Source of the DNA: Clostridia bacterium
Lineage (GTDB): Bacteria > Bacillota > Clostridia > Oscillospirales > Acutalibacteraceae
Direction: 5' to 3'
DNA length: 51,558 bases
Assembly: GCA_017399175.1 (NCBI GenBank)
Contig: JAFQEE010000053.1
Span: 1 to 51,558, forward strand
Notes under the pieces: model-generated
The model's database searches: none
What the model was told of the DNA's origin: nothing
The model's input: the letters and a program-made list of their open reading frames with translations, nothing else
Made by a program: the position numbers and the translations under genes
Shown here: positions 9,334 through 19,340 of the stretch, piece after piece
How positions within the stretch are numbered: the first letter of the stretch is position 1
Layout: each line of letters starts with the position of its first letter

Positions 9334-10145
9334 AAGATATTTTAACTTCCCCTTTTGTGGAAGAGATGAAAAAGACTACTGCTAATATGTATCGTCTTGG
9401 TTGGGACGAAAGAAATGGTGGCAACATCAGTTATATGCTTGATGAAAATCAAGTTAAAGAATACCTTGACCTTGATAAGGTTATCCGTACAATCCCTACT
9501 GGCTTTGACGCAACTGACCTTATCGGTAAAATCTTTATCGTTACAGGTACAGGAAAATATTTTAAAAATGTTGAAAGTGACCCAGAAACAAACCTTGGCA
9601 TCATCCGTATTGCTAAAGACGGCACAACAGCAGAGCTTCTTTGGGGATATAAAGATAACAGTAAGTTTACAAGTGAGCTCCCGGCACATCTTATGAGCCA
9701 TATGGCAAGGCTTAAGGTTGACCCTGAAAACAGAGTTATAATGCACACTCATCCAACCCATACACTGGCTATGAACTATGTGCATGAGCTTGACGAAAAG
9801 AAATTGACTCATACTCTTTGGGAAATGTGTACCGAATGTATTGTTGTTTTCCCTGACGGTGTAGGTGTACTTCCCTGGATGCTTTGCGGTACAAACGAAA
9901 TCGGTGAGGCAACGGCAAAGAAAATGGAAGAATTCAGACTCGTTGTTTGGGGAATGCACGGAATTTACGGTGCAGGAAAAACAATGGACGAAACCTTCGG
10001 ACTCATAGAAACCATTGAAAAGGCTGCACAGATTTATATGCTGACAGCACATTTACCAAGAATAAACACTATCAAAGATGAAGAAATGGTGGAGCTTGCG
10101 GAGTTCTTCGGTGTCAATTACAGAAAGGATTTTCTGAATATATAA
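9330..10145 (+). CDS. rhaD: Rhamnulose-1-phosphate aldolase
   Basis: A 271-residue class II aldolase of the RhaD/AraD family. GNISY (residues 31-35), TSELPAHLM near 115-122 with the acid Glu, the zinc-binding HTHP at 139-142 and a third His in WGMHGIYGAG near 208 are visible. It splits L-rhamnulose-1-phosphate into dihydroxyacetone phosphate and lactaldehyde. Translation is coupled to rhaA by ATGA overlap. A rhamnulokinase gene, normally found with these two, is absent from the window, as is a lactaldehyde reductase. Confidence 0.94.
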   Translation: MKDILTSPFVEEMKKTTANMYRLGWDERNGGNISYMLDENQVKEYLDLDKVIRTIPTGFDATDLIGKIFIVTGTGKYFKNVESDPETNLGIIRIAKDGTTAELLWGYKDNSKFTSELPAHLMSHMARLKVDPENRVIMHTHPTHTLAMNYVHELDEKKLTHTLWEMCTECIVVFPDGVGVLPWMLCGTNEIGEATAKKMEEFRLVVWGMHGIYGAGKTMDETFGLIETIEKAAQIYMLTAHLPRINTIKDEEMVELAEFFGVNYRKDFLNI

Positions 10146-10182
10146 TCAACCCGACAAACAATTATTTGCGGAGGATGAATTT

Positions 10183-11397
10183 ATGAATGTAAAGGAATAT
10201 ATCGAGAATAATTGGGATAATACAACCCGTTTATTTACAGAGGATGATGATACATTAATAGGCTTGCCGCATCCCTATACTGTGCCCTGTATAGAAGGGA
10301 AATTTCAGGAAATGTATTATTGGGATGTTTATTTCACAAATGTTGGTCTGATTAAATCTGGACGCTTGGCACAGGCAAAAAACAATGTTGATAATATGTG
10401 CTATCTCATAAACAAATTCGGGTTTATGCCTAATGGTAACCGTACATATTATCTTTCTCGTTCACAACCACCTTTTCTTTCACAAATGGTTCGTTGCATT
10501 TATGAGCAGACAGGAGATACCGAGTGGCTTGATGAATGCTACAAGGCTCTTGAAAAAGAGTATGAATTTTGGGAAAATGAACGACAGACGCCCTGTGGTC
10601 TTAACCGATATTACGGTAAATTCTCCCACGATGAACTGATGAATTTTTGCAATGTTTTATGCAAACGATTCAATATGGAAAAGCCTGATGATAAGTGTGT
10701 TGCAGAAAAATACGGTCAGGCTATGTATTCCTTTGCCGAAAGTGGTTGGGATTGCAACAGCCGTATGGGACTTGACTGTTATAATTATGCTTGGGTGGAT
10801 TTAAATGCTTTGCTTTTCGGTGTGGAAATGGATATGGCGTTTTTTTCTGCCGAGCTTAAAAACGGACGCGAATCAATATGGACCGAAAGAGCAGAGAACA
10901 GACGAGGTCGTATGAAAAAGCTTTTATGGAATGATGCGGTGGGTGCTTTTTGTGACTATGATTTTATCGTCTGTAAGCAAGCTGATATTATATCGGCCGC
11001 ACAGTTTTATCCGATGTTTTCAGGTGTATGCACTAAAGAGCAGGCTGAACGCACAGTTGAATTGTTACCGAAAATAGAATTTGAATTTGGTGTGGCTTGT
11101 TGCGAAAAAAGAGACGATTTATACGATTTGCAGTGGGACTACCCCAACGGATGGGCTTGCCTGCAATATTTTGTAGTGCACGGGCTTTTGCGTTACGGCT
11201 ACCGCAAGGAAGCACTTCGCATCGCTGAAAAATATAAGCGTTTAGTGGAAAAAGTCTTTGAAGAAACCGGAAAATTATGGGAAAAATACGATGTTACAAC
11301 GGGCACTGTTTCACATAATAAAGAATATGAAACTCCTGCTATGATGGGGTGGACGGCCGGTGTTTATATTGATTTTTGTTCCTTGACGGGAGAATAA
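10183..11397 (+). CDS. Trehalase-like glycosidase (GH37-type)
   Basis: A 404-residue (alpha/alpha)6-barrel glycosidase with both trehalase-type signatures: GKFQEMYYWDVYF near residue 45 and LQWDYPNGWACLQY near residue 315. GWDCNSRMG near 190 corresponds to the catalytic-Asp region. No signal peptide, so it acts inside the cell. Good ribosome site (GGAGGA, 8 bases before ATG). Its place after rhaD suggests it trims imported oligosaccharides rather than free trehalose; GH37-like proteins in such loci can have other substrates, so the exact activity is open. Confidence 0.75.
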   Translation: MNVKEYIENNWDNTTRLFTEDDDTLIGLPHPYTVPCIEGKFQEMYYWDVYFTNVGLIKSGRLAQAKNNVDNMCYLINKFGFMPNGNRTYYLSRSQPPFLSQMVRCIYEQTGDTEWLDECYKALEKEYEFWENERQTPCGLNRYYGKFSHDELMNFCNVLCKRFNMEKPDDKCVAEKYGQAMYSFAESGWDCNSRMGLDCYNYAWVDLNALLFGVEMDMAFFSAELKNGRESIWTERAENRRGRMKKLLWNDAVGAFCDYDFIVCKQADIISAAQFYPMFSGVCTKEQAERTVELLPKIEFEFGVACCEKRDDLYDLQWDYPNGWACLQYFVVHGLLRYGYRKEALRIAEKYKRLVEKVFEETGKLWEKYDVTTGTVSHNKEYETPAMMGWTAGVYIDFCSLTGE

Positions 11398-11451
11398 ATT
11401 TAAGAAGAGATAACTGTAAACAAAGAAAACAATGATTTAAGGAGTATTAAT

Positions 11452-12780
11452 ATGAAGCCTGTAAGTTTTTATCTTGTTACCGATACACATTATTTGAACA
11501 ATGTATTAGAACCCGGTGGAGAAGCTTTTGAAAAAAATATGCTCACAGAACAGTTTTTTGTTAAGGAAAGTGGTGCAATTATAAGCTCAACTTTCGACAA
11601 AATTATTGAAGACAAAGAAACTGATATTGTTATTCTTCCTGGTGACCTTGTAAAAAATGGTGAAAAAGAAAGTCATAATGGGTTTCTGAAAGAGCTTTAT
11701 AGACTTAAATAAAATGGTAAAAAAGTTTATGTTATAACAGCCGGTCACGATTATAACGACTCTGCCTATGTCTTAAAAGGTGATGGTCGTGCGCCTGTTG
11801 AGGGTACAGACTATAACGATTTGTGTGAAATGTATGGCGATTTCGGTTATGGCAATGCAATTGCATTTGATGAGCCAACACATTCTTATATGGTAGAAAT
11901 CAGTGACGGTGTAAGAATGCTCGCAATTCATTGTGATAGTAAGGGCCAACCAAAAGGTACGATGGATGACAGACTTATGGCTTGGGCAAAAGAACAGCTT
12001 AATAAGGCAAGAAAAGACAACTGCTCTGTTTTTGCAATTTGTCACTATCCGATTATTCCACCTGTACCTGTTTTTGAGTTAGTTGGAGATGCAAAAATAA
12101 AGGATTGGAGAAAGATTGCTTCATTTCTTGCTGATAACGGAGTTGAACTTGTGCTCACAGGTCATATGCATATTCAAAGCATAAACGAGTTTTATTCAGA
12201 AAAAGACAACCGCCTCATTGATGTATGCACATCTGCTCTTGTGGGAAGTCCTGCAAAATACAGAAAAATCACCATAGATGAAAATTCTGTTCTTAAGGTT
12301 AAATCACTTGATGTGCCTGATTTTGGATGGGACTTAAACGGTCTTACACCGCAGGAATATTTTGATAATCATTTTTCAACTGCAATTATTGCAAGAGTGC
12401 GCGGCGCACTGGGCGGTGGAAAAGGAATCATAAAACACCTTAAGGCATTCGCAAGAAAGAAATTCGATAAAATCACTATAGTAACGGTTAAACGTCTTCT
12501 TTTTATAAAAAGAGACAAAGAATTTGATAAGAAAAGGTTTGCTGATTTTGTTGGTGAAGTCGGCTTAGGCATATTTACAGGTGATTCTCCTTATGTTGAA
12601 GGTACACCGGGATATAACTTCCTTGCAGGTATTCTTTCAAGAGCTTCTTTTGTGCTTAAAAAGATTGAACCAAAACTTTGCAAAAATGGCGAAAAAATTG
12701 ATTTGAGAGGTATGCTTCTTAATACCATCGGAAATAATAAAGGCTTTTCGGATAACAATGCCGAATTTACACTCAAATAA
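11452..12780 (+). pseudogene. Metallophosphoesterase interrupted by one in-frame TAA
   Basis: An otherwise intact 442-codon frame broken by TAA at 11710-11712. The reading frame is undisturbed before and after, and the protein resumes at once with NGKKVYVITAGHDYND. Conserved metal-site segments lie on both sides: LVTDTHY and LPGDLVKNG before, AGHDYND, ICHYPIIPP and LTGHMHIQ after. The usual GNH(D/E) motif reads A-G-H-D. No signal peptide. Strong ribosome site AAGGAG. A single base change (for example from GAA, AAA or CAA) explains the stop, and a sequencing or assembly error cannot be excluded. A restart at an internal TTG or ATG near 11821-11830 would lose half of the metal site. Confidence 0.8.
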
Positions 12781-12806
12781 ATTCACAATATCGCAAGGTG
12801 AAAAAT

Positions 12807-15800
12807 ATGTTATATAAAAAGAATGTTGAAAAATCGCTAAAAAAAGAACTTTTCAAAAATCCTACTTCTGAATTCCGTGGAACACCTTTCTGGGCACTTA
12901 ACTCATACCTTACAAAAGAAGAATTATGCCGTCAGATTGATGTGTTCAAGGAAATGGGACTTGGTGGATTTCATCTTCACGTAAGAACAGGTCTTGAAAA
13001 TGAGTACCTCAGTGAAGAATATATGGAGCTTGTCAAAGACACTGTGGTTAAAGCAAAAAATGAAGAAATGCTTGCATGGCTTTATGACGAAGACCGTTGG
13101 CCATCAGGAGCTGCAGGTGGACTTGTGACAAAGGACGAAAAATACAGAAGCAGATGTCTCTTTTTTACTCCTTTCAAAGAAGAAAAATACAGTGGTATCA
13201 ATGACTATTGGGTAACCAAAAAAGAAAATCCTATTGCTTGCTATGATGTAATTCTTGACAGTGACGGTTTTCTTTCTTCTTACAAAAAAATTGGTGAAAA
13301 TGATGAGGCTGAAGGCACAAAATGGTATGCCTTTATTGAATTGGCAAATCCTTCAAGCTGGTATAACGGACAAACATATCTTGATACATTGAGCAGCGAT
13401 GCAGTTAAAAAGTTCATTGATGTCACTCACGAAAAATATAAGGATAAAGTTGGTGACGAATTCGATAAGACCATTCCTGCTATTTTCACAGATGAGCCTC
13501 AATTTACAAGAAAGGCAGTTCTTAATAATTCATTTGATAAAATGAATATTACAATGCCTTGGACTGATAATGTGCCTGAGCTTTACAAAGAAATGTATGG
13601 TGAAGATATTTTTGACACCCTTCCTGAAATTTTCTGGGATAAGCCTGATTCTACACCGTCCGTTCATCGTTACAGATACCACGATTTTATTGCTGAATTA
13701 TTTGCAACATCCTTTGCCGATACCATCGGTGAATGGTGTAATGAAAATGGATTTGCCCTTACGGGACATATGATGGAAGAGCCTACACTTAATTCACAGA
13801 CTGCAGCACTTGGTGAGGCCATGCGTTCATACAGAAGCTTTAAGCTTCCCGGCATTGATATGCTTTGCAATCGGCATGAATTTACTACTGCAAAACAGAC
13901 ACAGTCTGCTGTTCATCAGTACGGTTATGAGGGTATGCTTTCAGAGCTTTACGGTGTAACAGGTTGGGACTGTGATTTCAGAACATATAAGCATCAGGGC
14001 GACTGGCAGGCTTGTCTTGGCGTTACAATCCGTGTCCCTCATCTTTCGTGGTATGCGATGAAGGGTGAAGCAAAACGAGATTATCCTGCTTCAATCCACT
14101 ATCAGTCACCATGGTACAAAAAATATAATCTTATTGAAGATCATTTCGCAAGAGTAAACACTGCACTTACACGAGGCAAGCCTGTTGTAAAAGTGGGTGT
14201 TATTCATCCCGTTGAAAGCTTCTGGCTTCATTGGGGACCTAATGATAAATCGGCAATATTCAGAGAAAGTCTTGATGAAAGGTTTTCCAACGTTACAAAG
14301 TGGCTTCTTGAGGGCAGTATTGATTTCAACTTTATTTCAGAGTCGCTTCTCCCATCTCTCTGCGAAAAAGGAAATGCGCCCTTAAAGGTCGGCGAAATGG
14401 AATACGATGCGATTGTCGTTCCCGGGTGCGAAACCTTGAGAAAAACAACGCTTGAAAGACTTGAGCAATTCCGTGAGAATGGCGGTAAACTCATTTTTAT
14501 GGGTGATGCGCCTTCGCTCGTTGACGCTGTACCTTCTGATTATGCAAAATCACTTTTTGAAGAGAGTGAAAAAATCGACTTTTCTCGTGCATCACTTCTC
14601 ACAGCACTTGAGGATGTAAGAACTCTCACAATAAGATATGCTAACGGAAAACTTACGGATAATTACATATATCAGCTCCGTGAAGACAATGACTGCAAAT
14701 GGCTTTTCATCTGCCCTTCAAAAGAACCTGATAACAAGCATATAGATAACGGTAAAGATATTCAAATTATTCTGAATGACACATTTTCACCTGAAATTTA
14801 CAACACAGAAAATGGTGAAATTAAACCGATTAAAGCAGAATACCGAGAAGGAAAGACCATTATTCGTTATCGTATTTTTGGTTATGACTCAATTCTTCTC
14901 AAACTCGTTGATGGTAAAACTGATTGTGAAAAAGCACAGCATATCCCTTCAACCTCAGGTGAAAAGCTTTGTGAAATGTGTGATTATGAGTTGTCTGAAG
15001 AAAATGTGCTTGTTCTTGATATGGCACAATGGAAAATTGACGATGATAAGGACTATTTTCCAAAAGAAGAAGTGCTTCGTCTTGATAACCTCATAAGAGA
15101 ACGTCTTGGCATAATAAAAAGAGGCGGACATGTTGTTCAGCCGTGGGTTTTAGGAAATCGTCCAAAGGACCACAAGGCAACGCTTAAATTTACGTTCAAG
15201 AGTGAAATAGATTATGATGGCGCAGTTCTTGCTCTTGAGGATGCTGATGTTGCAGATGTAATCTTTAATGGTGAAAAAGTTACTCAACGAGAGGAAGGCT
15301 TCTATGTCGATATTTCAATCGGCAAAATGAAGCTCGGCAATATCGTAAAGGGTGAGAATATACTTGAAATCACTCTTCCCTTCGGTGAAACTGCAGGTCT
15401 TGAAAATATGTTTGTTCTCGGCGATTTCGGTGTCAGGGTAATTGGTTCTAATGCTGTTATAACCGCACTTCCCGAAAAGCTCGCTTTCGGCTCGCTCTTA
15501 AATCAGGGACTTCCTTTCTACTCAGGAGCAGTTACGTATAAAATGAAGGCTGTAGCAGAAAACGGAAGTCTGACAGTAACCGCAAGTGACTATATGGGTG
15601 CACTTATTGAGGTAAATGTTGACGGTGAAATCAAGGGTAATATTATTTATCCTCCCTACACTCTTGAAATAAAGGATGTTCTCGGCGGTGAACATGAAGT
15701 CGGTCTTAAGCTTTATACTCACCGTTATAACTCATTCGGACCGCTTCATCTTGTAAATCTGAATGAAAAATGGCACGGTCCCGGTGCCTGGAGAACCGAG

Positions 15801-15869
15801 GGAATCAACTGGAGCTATGAATATGTTCTTCGTACCACAGGTATTCTTAAAACTCTAGGTATAAGTTAA
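12807..15869 (+). CDS. GH106-like glycosidase (putative alpha-L-rhamnosidase)
   Basis: A 1020-residue multidomain protein, no signal peptide. The N-terminal TIM-barrel region has PFWALNSYLTKEELCRQID, GGFHLHVRTGLENEYLSEE and LYDEDRWPSGAAGGLVT (about residues 92-108), a pattern typical of GH106 and related rhamnosidase-like proteins. Acidic candidates are IFTDEPQFT near 228 and GHMMEEPTLN near 325. The C-terminal third is beta-sandwich, with a carbohydrate-binding-like end. Start: ATG nine bases after a GTG, because AAGG spaces better with the ATG. Position behind rhaA-rhaD supports release of L-rhamnose inside the cell. Family assignment is from motif recall, so the exact substrate is inferred. 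Confidence 0.72.
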   Translation: MLYKKNVEKSLKKELFKNPTSEFRGTPFWALNSYLTKEELCRQIDVFKEMGLGGFHLHVRTGLENEYLSEEYMELVKDTVVKAKNEEMLAWLYDEDRWPSGAAGGLVTKDEKYRSRCLFFTPFKEEKYSGINDYWVTKKENPIACYDVILDSDGFLSSYKKIGENDEAEGTKWYAFIELANPSSWYNGQTYLDTLSSDAVKKFIDVTHEKYKDKVGDEFDKTIPAIFTDEPQFTRKAVLNNSFDKMNITMPWTDNVPELYKEMYGEDIFDTLPEIFWDKPDSTPSVHRYRYHDFIAELFATSFADTIGEWCNENGFALTGHMMEEPTLNSQTAALGEAMRSYRSFKLPGIDMLCNRHEFTTAKQTQSAVHQYGYEGMLSELYGVTGWDCDFRTYKHQGDWQACLGVTIRVPHLSWYAMKGEAKRDYPASIHYQSPWYKKYNLIEDHFARVNTALTRGKPVVKVGVIHPVESFWLHWGPNDKSAIFRESLDERFSNVTKWLLEGSIDFNFISESLLPSLCEKGNAPLKVGEMEYDAIVVPGCETLRKTTLERLEQFRENGGKLIFMGDAPSLVDAVPSDYAKSLFEESEKIDFSRASLLTALEDVRTLTIRYANGKLTDNYIYQLREDNDCKWLFICPSKEPDNKHIDNGKDIQIILNDTFSPEIYNTENGEIKPIKAEYREGKTIIRYRIFGYDSILLKLVDGKTDCEKAQHIPSTSGEKLCEMCDYELSEENVLVLDMAQWKIDDDKDYFPKEEVLRLDNLIRERLGIIKRGGHVVQPWVLGNRPKDHKATLKFTFKSEIDYDGAVLALEDADVADVIFNGEKVTQREEGFYVDISIGKMKLGNIVKGENILEITLPFGETAGLENMFVLGDFGVRVIGSNAVITALPEKLAFGSLLNQGLPFYSGAVTYKMKAVAENGSLTVTASDYMGALIEVNVDGEIKGNIIYPPYTLEIKDVLGGEHEVGLKLYTHRYNSFGPLHLVNLNEKWHGPGAWRTEGINWSYEYVLRTTGILKTLGIS

Positions 15870-15897
15870 TTTGTTTCAGTATTAAAAGGAGCTTTTT

Positions 15898-16722
15898 ATG
15901 ATAAAAGATATTGATTTTGGTGAGATTATAATCGATGGTATTCCCCAAAAAACAAATGATGCCACAAGAGTTATGTCATTTAATCTTAGATATTGTGATG
16001 ACGAAGAAGGAAGTGTGAAAAATCGTTCTGTTATATCAAAAGCTATTATTGAACAGTATTCCCCTGATTCTGTTGGTGTTCAAGAGGCAACAGGTGAATG
16101 GATGGATATTCTCACTTCAGGACTTGAAAATTATGCATATGTTGGTGAGCACAGAGATAAAGATGTAAACAGTGAATACAGTGCAGTCTTCTATCTTAAA
16201 AGCAAGTTTAAACTTCTCGATAGTGGTACAATATGGCTTAGTGATACACCTGAAGAAAAATACACCAAGTATGAGGAATCGGTTTGCACAAGAATTGCAA
16301 CATGGGCAGTTCTTGAAAACAAAGAAACAGGCGTTAAATATGCCCACATAAACACACATCTTGACCATGTTAGTGATGCTTCAAGAGCTTTACAGGCAGA
16401 TGTCCTTAATAGTAAAATTGACGAACTTGAAAAAAGTGGTTTTTCTGTTGTTTGTACAGGTGATTTTAATGCTGAACCAATAGGCGAAGCTTATGGTAAA
16501 ATGCTTATGAAAACAAATGATTCAAAGTTTGTTGCCGATAACAGTGATGATGGTATAACATTTCACGGATATGGCAAAGTCAAAGAGAGTGCAAATGGTC
16601 CTATTGACTATGCATTCGTTTCAAAAAATGTCAAAGTTTATAGATACAAAATTGTTCGCAATACTGTAATGGATATGTATCCTTCAGACCATTATCCTAT
16701 TATTGTAGATGTTATGTTTTAA
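15898..16722 (+). CDS. Endonuclease/exonuclease/phosphatase (EEP) family hydrolase
   Basis: A 274-residue EEP-fold enzyme without signal peptide. The canonical order of motifs is present: VMSFNLRY, VGVQEA (metal Glu), AHINTHLDH, VVCTGDFNAEP and MYPSDHYPI (terminal SDH). In this fold, family members without DNA-binding extensions often dephosphorylate small molecules, phosphoinositides or phospholipid head groups; the sequence does not decide. Ribosome site AAAAGGAG. Its place between a rhamnosidase-like enzyme and a sugar transporter suggests a role in processing a phosphorylated glycan or its lipid-like head group. Confidence 0.8.
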   Translation: MIKDIDFGEIIIDGIPQKTNDATRVMSFNLRYCDDEEGSVKNRSVISKAIIEQYSPDSVGVQEATGEWMDILTSGLENYAYVGEHRDKDVNSEYSAVFYLKSKFKLLDSGTIWLSDTPEEKYTKYEESVCTRIATWAVLENKETGVKYAHINTHLDHVSDASRALQADVLNSKIDELEKSGFSVVCTGDFNAEPIGEAYGKMLMKTNDSKFVADNSDDGITFHGYGKVKESANGPIDYAFVSKNVKVYRYKIVRNTVMDMYPSDHYPIIVDVMF

Positions 16723-16825
16723 AAATAGTAAAAAATATAGACACTACGTTTAATAAAATTAAAAAAATATGGCTTTTATTTTTTAAATGTGATAGAATTA
16801 ATTAAAATTAGCTTCAGGAGATGAT

Positions 16826-18310
16826 ATGATGTTAAAAACTCAAGACAATACTCTTTTGACTACAGAGGGAAAGTACATATCAAAATTCGAGTATTTTTGC
16901 GTATTGCTTTCTCGTGCAGGTGGTATGTTCGGTACAACTCTTACCGGTTCACTTGCAGCAGCATTCTTGCATGAGCTTTATTATGGCCCAGCAGGTGTGG
17001 ATGCTGACGGTATTGCAAATATTCTTGCCGTTCAGACCACTCTTACTACAATTTGTGGTATTCTTTTTGGTATTATAGGTGGCTTTATAGTACAGAATTG
17101 GAAAACAAGTCTTGGTAGATATCGTCATTGGTATTTTATCTGTCTTGTTCCTACATTCTTGCTTACAGTTCTCTATTTCTATGTTCCACAGGGTTGGTCA
17201 ATTCAGCAGATGAATCTTCTTCGTTATGGTATAGCTTGTTTTCAATCTGCATTCAATGTATTTAATGTGCATAGCCAGAATCTTGTTCAGGTTATTTCAC
17301 CTAACCATAAAGAAAAGAAAACTGTTGCTACAATCTGGCAGTTATCATACTATATCGGATATGGCGGAGCATATCTTGGAACATTTATTTATGGACTTTT
17401 CAGCGACGACAAAAATGCAATGTATATGACTCTTGCAATTGTTGCAGCTTCTGTTACTGCTTTTGGTAACCTTATGTGCGGTATTTTCTGTAAAGAAAGA
17501 ATTGAACTTCCAAAGAAGCCAAAGGTAAAAGTATCAAAGGCAATGTTTACTCTTTTCAAGTACAAAAACTACCGTGCTTTCCACGCAATGCAGTGGGTTA
17601 ATGCATTTGCAATGCTTGGAAAGATGTCTACATATCTTGCAGCAATTACAGTTGGTTCATCAAAGAATCTTCTTCTTACACTTCCTACAGCTATCGGTAC
17701 TGTAGTTGGTAATCTTATCACTACTAAACTTTCAAAAAAATATGAACCAACAAAACTTCTTAAATTCTGTGGTATCTATTCCCCTGTTGCTTCTTTTGTG
17801 CTCTTTGGCATCTGCTTTGTAGAAGCAAAAATGGGTATCAGATTCTTTGAAGGCTGGAATAGCATATTCTTCTACGTATTCTATTTCATTTTCGGTGTCG
17901 GCATCGGTATTCAGGAGCTTTCAAAGTCTCACTTTGACGTTGAGTTCTATGATTATCTCGAATGGCAGACAGGCGAAAGAATCGAAGCAATCCAGGGTAT
18001 TGTTCCCGGTTGGGTCAACTCTGCATGCATTTATTTAAGAGACCTTGCAGTTCCCTATATGATTGCCTGGGCAGGCTACCTTTCATCTGCCGAAGGTGAC
18101 CTTGTCAAAACAATGCAGGCTCAGCCTACATACCTTGACACCTGTCTTAAAATCCTCGCATTCCTTCTCTTCGGTTATACTCTTGCAAATGTTCTTAAAG
18201 CAATTATCCTTAAAACATCTTATGATATTGAGGGTGAAAAGAAAGAACAGATGTATCGTGAACTTGCAGAAATGCGTGAAAAACGACACGAGGAAAACGA
18301 AACTGCATAA
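16826..18310 (+). CDS. GPH-family sugar:cation symporter (MFS)
   Basis: A 494-residue integral membrane protein with about twelve hydrophobic segments, and the general look of GPH (glycoside-pentoside-hexuronide) symporters. GMFGTTLTGSLAAAFL lies near the start, there is a central cytosolic loop, and the C-terminal tail (ELAEMREKRHEE) is charged. It probably imports the oligosaccharide handled by the surrounding cytosolic glycosidases. AGGAG ribosome site; a 103-base AT-rich gap in front may hold a weak secondary promoter (TAGAAT near 16792) but no clear -35 box. A relative is at 46624. Confidence 0.85.
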   Translation: MMLKTQDNTLLTTEGKYISKFEYFCVLLSRAGGMFGTTLTGSLAAAFLHELYYGPAGVDADGIANILAVQTTLTTICGILFGIIGGFIVQNWKTSLGRYRHWYFICLVPTFLLTVLYFYVPQGWSIQQMNLLRYGIACFQSAFNVFNVHSQNLVQVISPNHKEKKTVATIWQLSYYIGYGGAYLGTFIYGLFSDDKNAMYMTLAIVAASVTAFGNLMCGIFCKERIELPKKPKVKVSKAMFTLFKYKNYRAFHAMQWVNAFAMLGKMSTYLAAITVGSSKNLLLTLPTAIGTVVGNLITTKLSKKYEPTKLLKFCGIYSPVASFVLFGICFVEAKMGIRFFEGWNSIFFYVFYFIFGVGIGIQELSKSHFDVEFYDYLEWQTGERIEAIQGIVPGWVNSACIYLRDLAVPYMIAWAGYLSSAEGDLVKTMQAQPTYLDTCLKILAFLLFGYTLANVLKAIILKTSYDIEGEKKEQMYRELAEMREKRHEENETA

Positions 18311-18337
18311 TAATTATTTAAAAAGAGGAAATGTGTT

Positions 18338-19264
18338 GTGGAATTTATAAATGTTACTGACAATGATAAGGTTTTTGCTGATGGTGTTCACGATGATACC
18401 AAAGCATTGCAGGAATGTATTGATAAGGTGAAAGATGGAGGTACAATATACTTTCCTGATGGCACTTATCTTGTTTCTTCAACACTTATTTTCTATTCAA
18501 ATCAGATTTTTAAGTTATCTGACAATGCTGTGATTTTACGCAGCAAGGAAAGCAATCCTATAACAAGATATCTCCTTGCATCTTATTCAGAGTCACAATG
18601 GAGTGGCTACGAAGGTACGCACGATGTTGTTATTTCAGGTGGTATCTTTGACGGTAATGCTGATTTGATAGAAAAATCAACTCTCGTTAATACAGTACAT
18701 TGTCGTAATATACGAATTGTCGGTTGTCATTTTCGCAATTGCTCAATGTGGCATATGATTGAGATTAATTCAACCGAGAACGCTGTTATAGACAGTTGTG
18801 TGTTTGATGGACCTTCATACACCTTAATTCCCGAAAATCTTCTTAACGAGCAAATTCAGCTCGACCTTGCTCATGAAGGTAGTTACGGCCCTGTTTATAA
18901 CTGTAATGGTGATTTAATTGACTTTTGCAAAGATGATACAGTGTGCCACAATATCACAATATCAAATAACATTTTCAAATGTGCAGGTTTTCCTGCCATA
19001 GGTCATCATGGAGATTGTGGGCATCATAACATTTTGATTGAAAATAATATTTTTGATGGCAAGTCAGGGTTATATGATAAAAGTAGAGGTTACATAATTT
19101 TCAGGCCTATGGTTTATGATGTGAAAATAAAGAAAAACGTCTTTATTTCACCTGAAAACACCAATTCACCGAATTATGGAATTGTATTTGAAAATCAAAA
19201 ATCTGATGAGTTGTTAACAGAGTCAAATGTTTTTATTGGTAAAACAACAAGCTTAGACGATTAA
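18338..19264 (+). CDS. Right-handed beta-helix protein, pectate-lyase/GH28-like
   Basis: A 308-residue protein opening with DGVHDDTKALQECIDKVKDG and GTIYFPDGTYLVSSTL, the N-terminal signature of the pectate-lyase-3/GH28-like fold. Repeating short strand units with Asn/Asp turns follow (ISGGIFDGNAD, IRIVGCHFRNCSMWHM, ISNNIFKCAGFPAIGHH). Candidate acids cluster in the middle. No signal peptide, so an intracellular glycosidase or lyase acting on short oligosaccharides is more likely than polymer attack. GTG start supported by AGAGGAA eight bases upstream. Ends shortly before an intrinsic terminator. Possible galacturonide substrate is inference from the fold and the neighbouring rhamnose genes. 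Confidence 0.7.
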   Translation: MEFINVTDNDKVFADGVHDDTKALQECIDKVKDGGTIYFPDGTYLVSSTLIFYSNQIFKLSDNAVILRSKESNPITRYLLASYSESQWSGYEGTHDVVISGGIFDGNADLIEKSTLVNTVHCRNIRIVGCHFRNCSMWHMIEINSTENAVIDSCVFDGPSYTLIPENLLNEQIQLDLAHEGSYGPVYNCNGDLIDFCKDDTVCHNITISNNIFKCAGFPAIGHHGDCGHHNILIENNIFDGKSGLYDKSRGYIIFRPMVYDVKIKKNVFISPENTNSPNYGIVFENQKSDELLTESNVFIGKTTSLDD

Positions 19265-19293
19265 TTTGCATTTTCGTTTTATTAAAATTTAGC

Positions 19294-19325
19294 AAAAGCC
19301 TTGTGTATACTACAAGGCTTTTTTG
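19294..19325 (+). terminator. Intrinsic terminator after the beta-helix gene
   Basis: An 11-bp stem (AAAAGCCTTGT with ACAAGGCTTTT) closed by a short GTATACT loop and followed by T. It lies between the beta-helix and GH13 genes, whose start is only about 16 bases further on, so partial read-through or a processing site is possible. Confidence 0.75.
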
Positions 19326-19340
19326 AAAAAGGAAAATTTT

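Noticed and set aside
9342-10052. Long minus-strand frame opposite rhaD (236 codons)
   Set aside because: Shadow of a well supported rhaD gene; no ribosome site and biased composition (Cys, Phe, His rich).
11821-12780. Shorter separate phosphoesterase gene starting after the stop codon
   Set aside because: No ribosome site at the TTG, and half of the metal-binding motifs lie before the stop; an interrupted single gene explains the data better.
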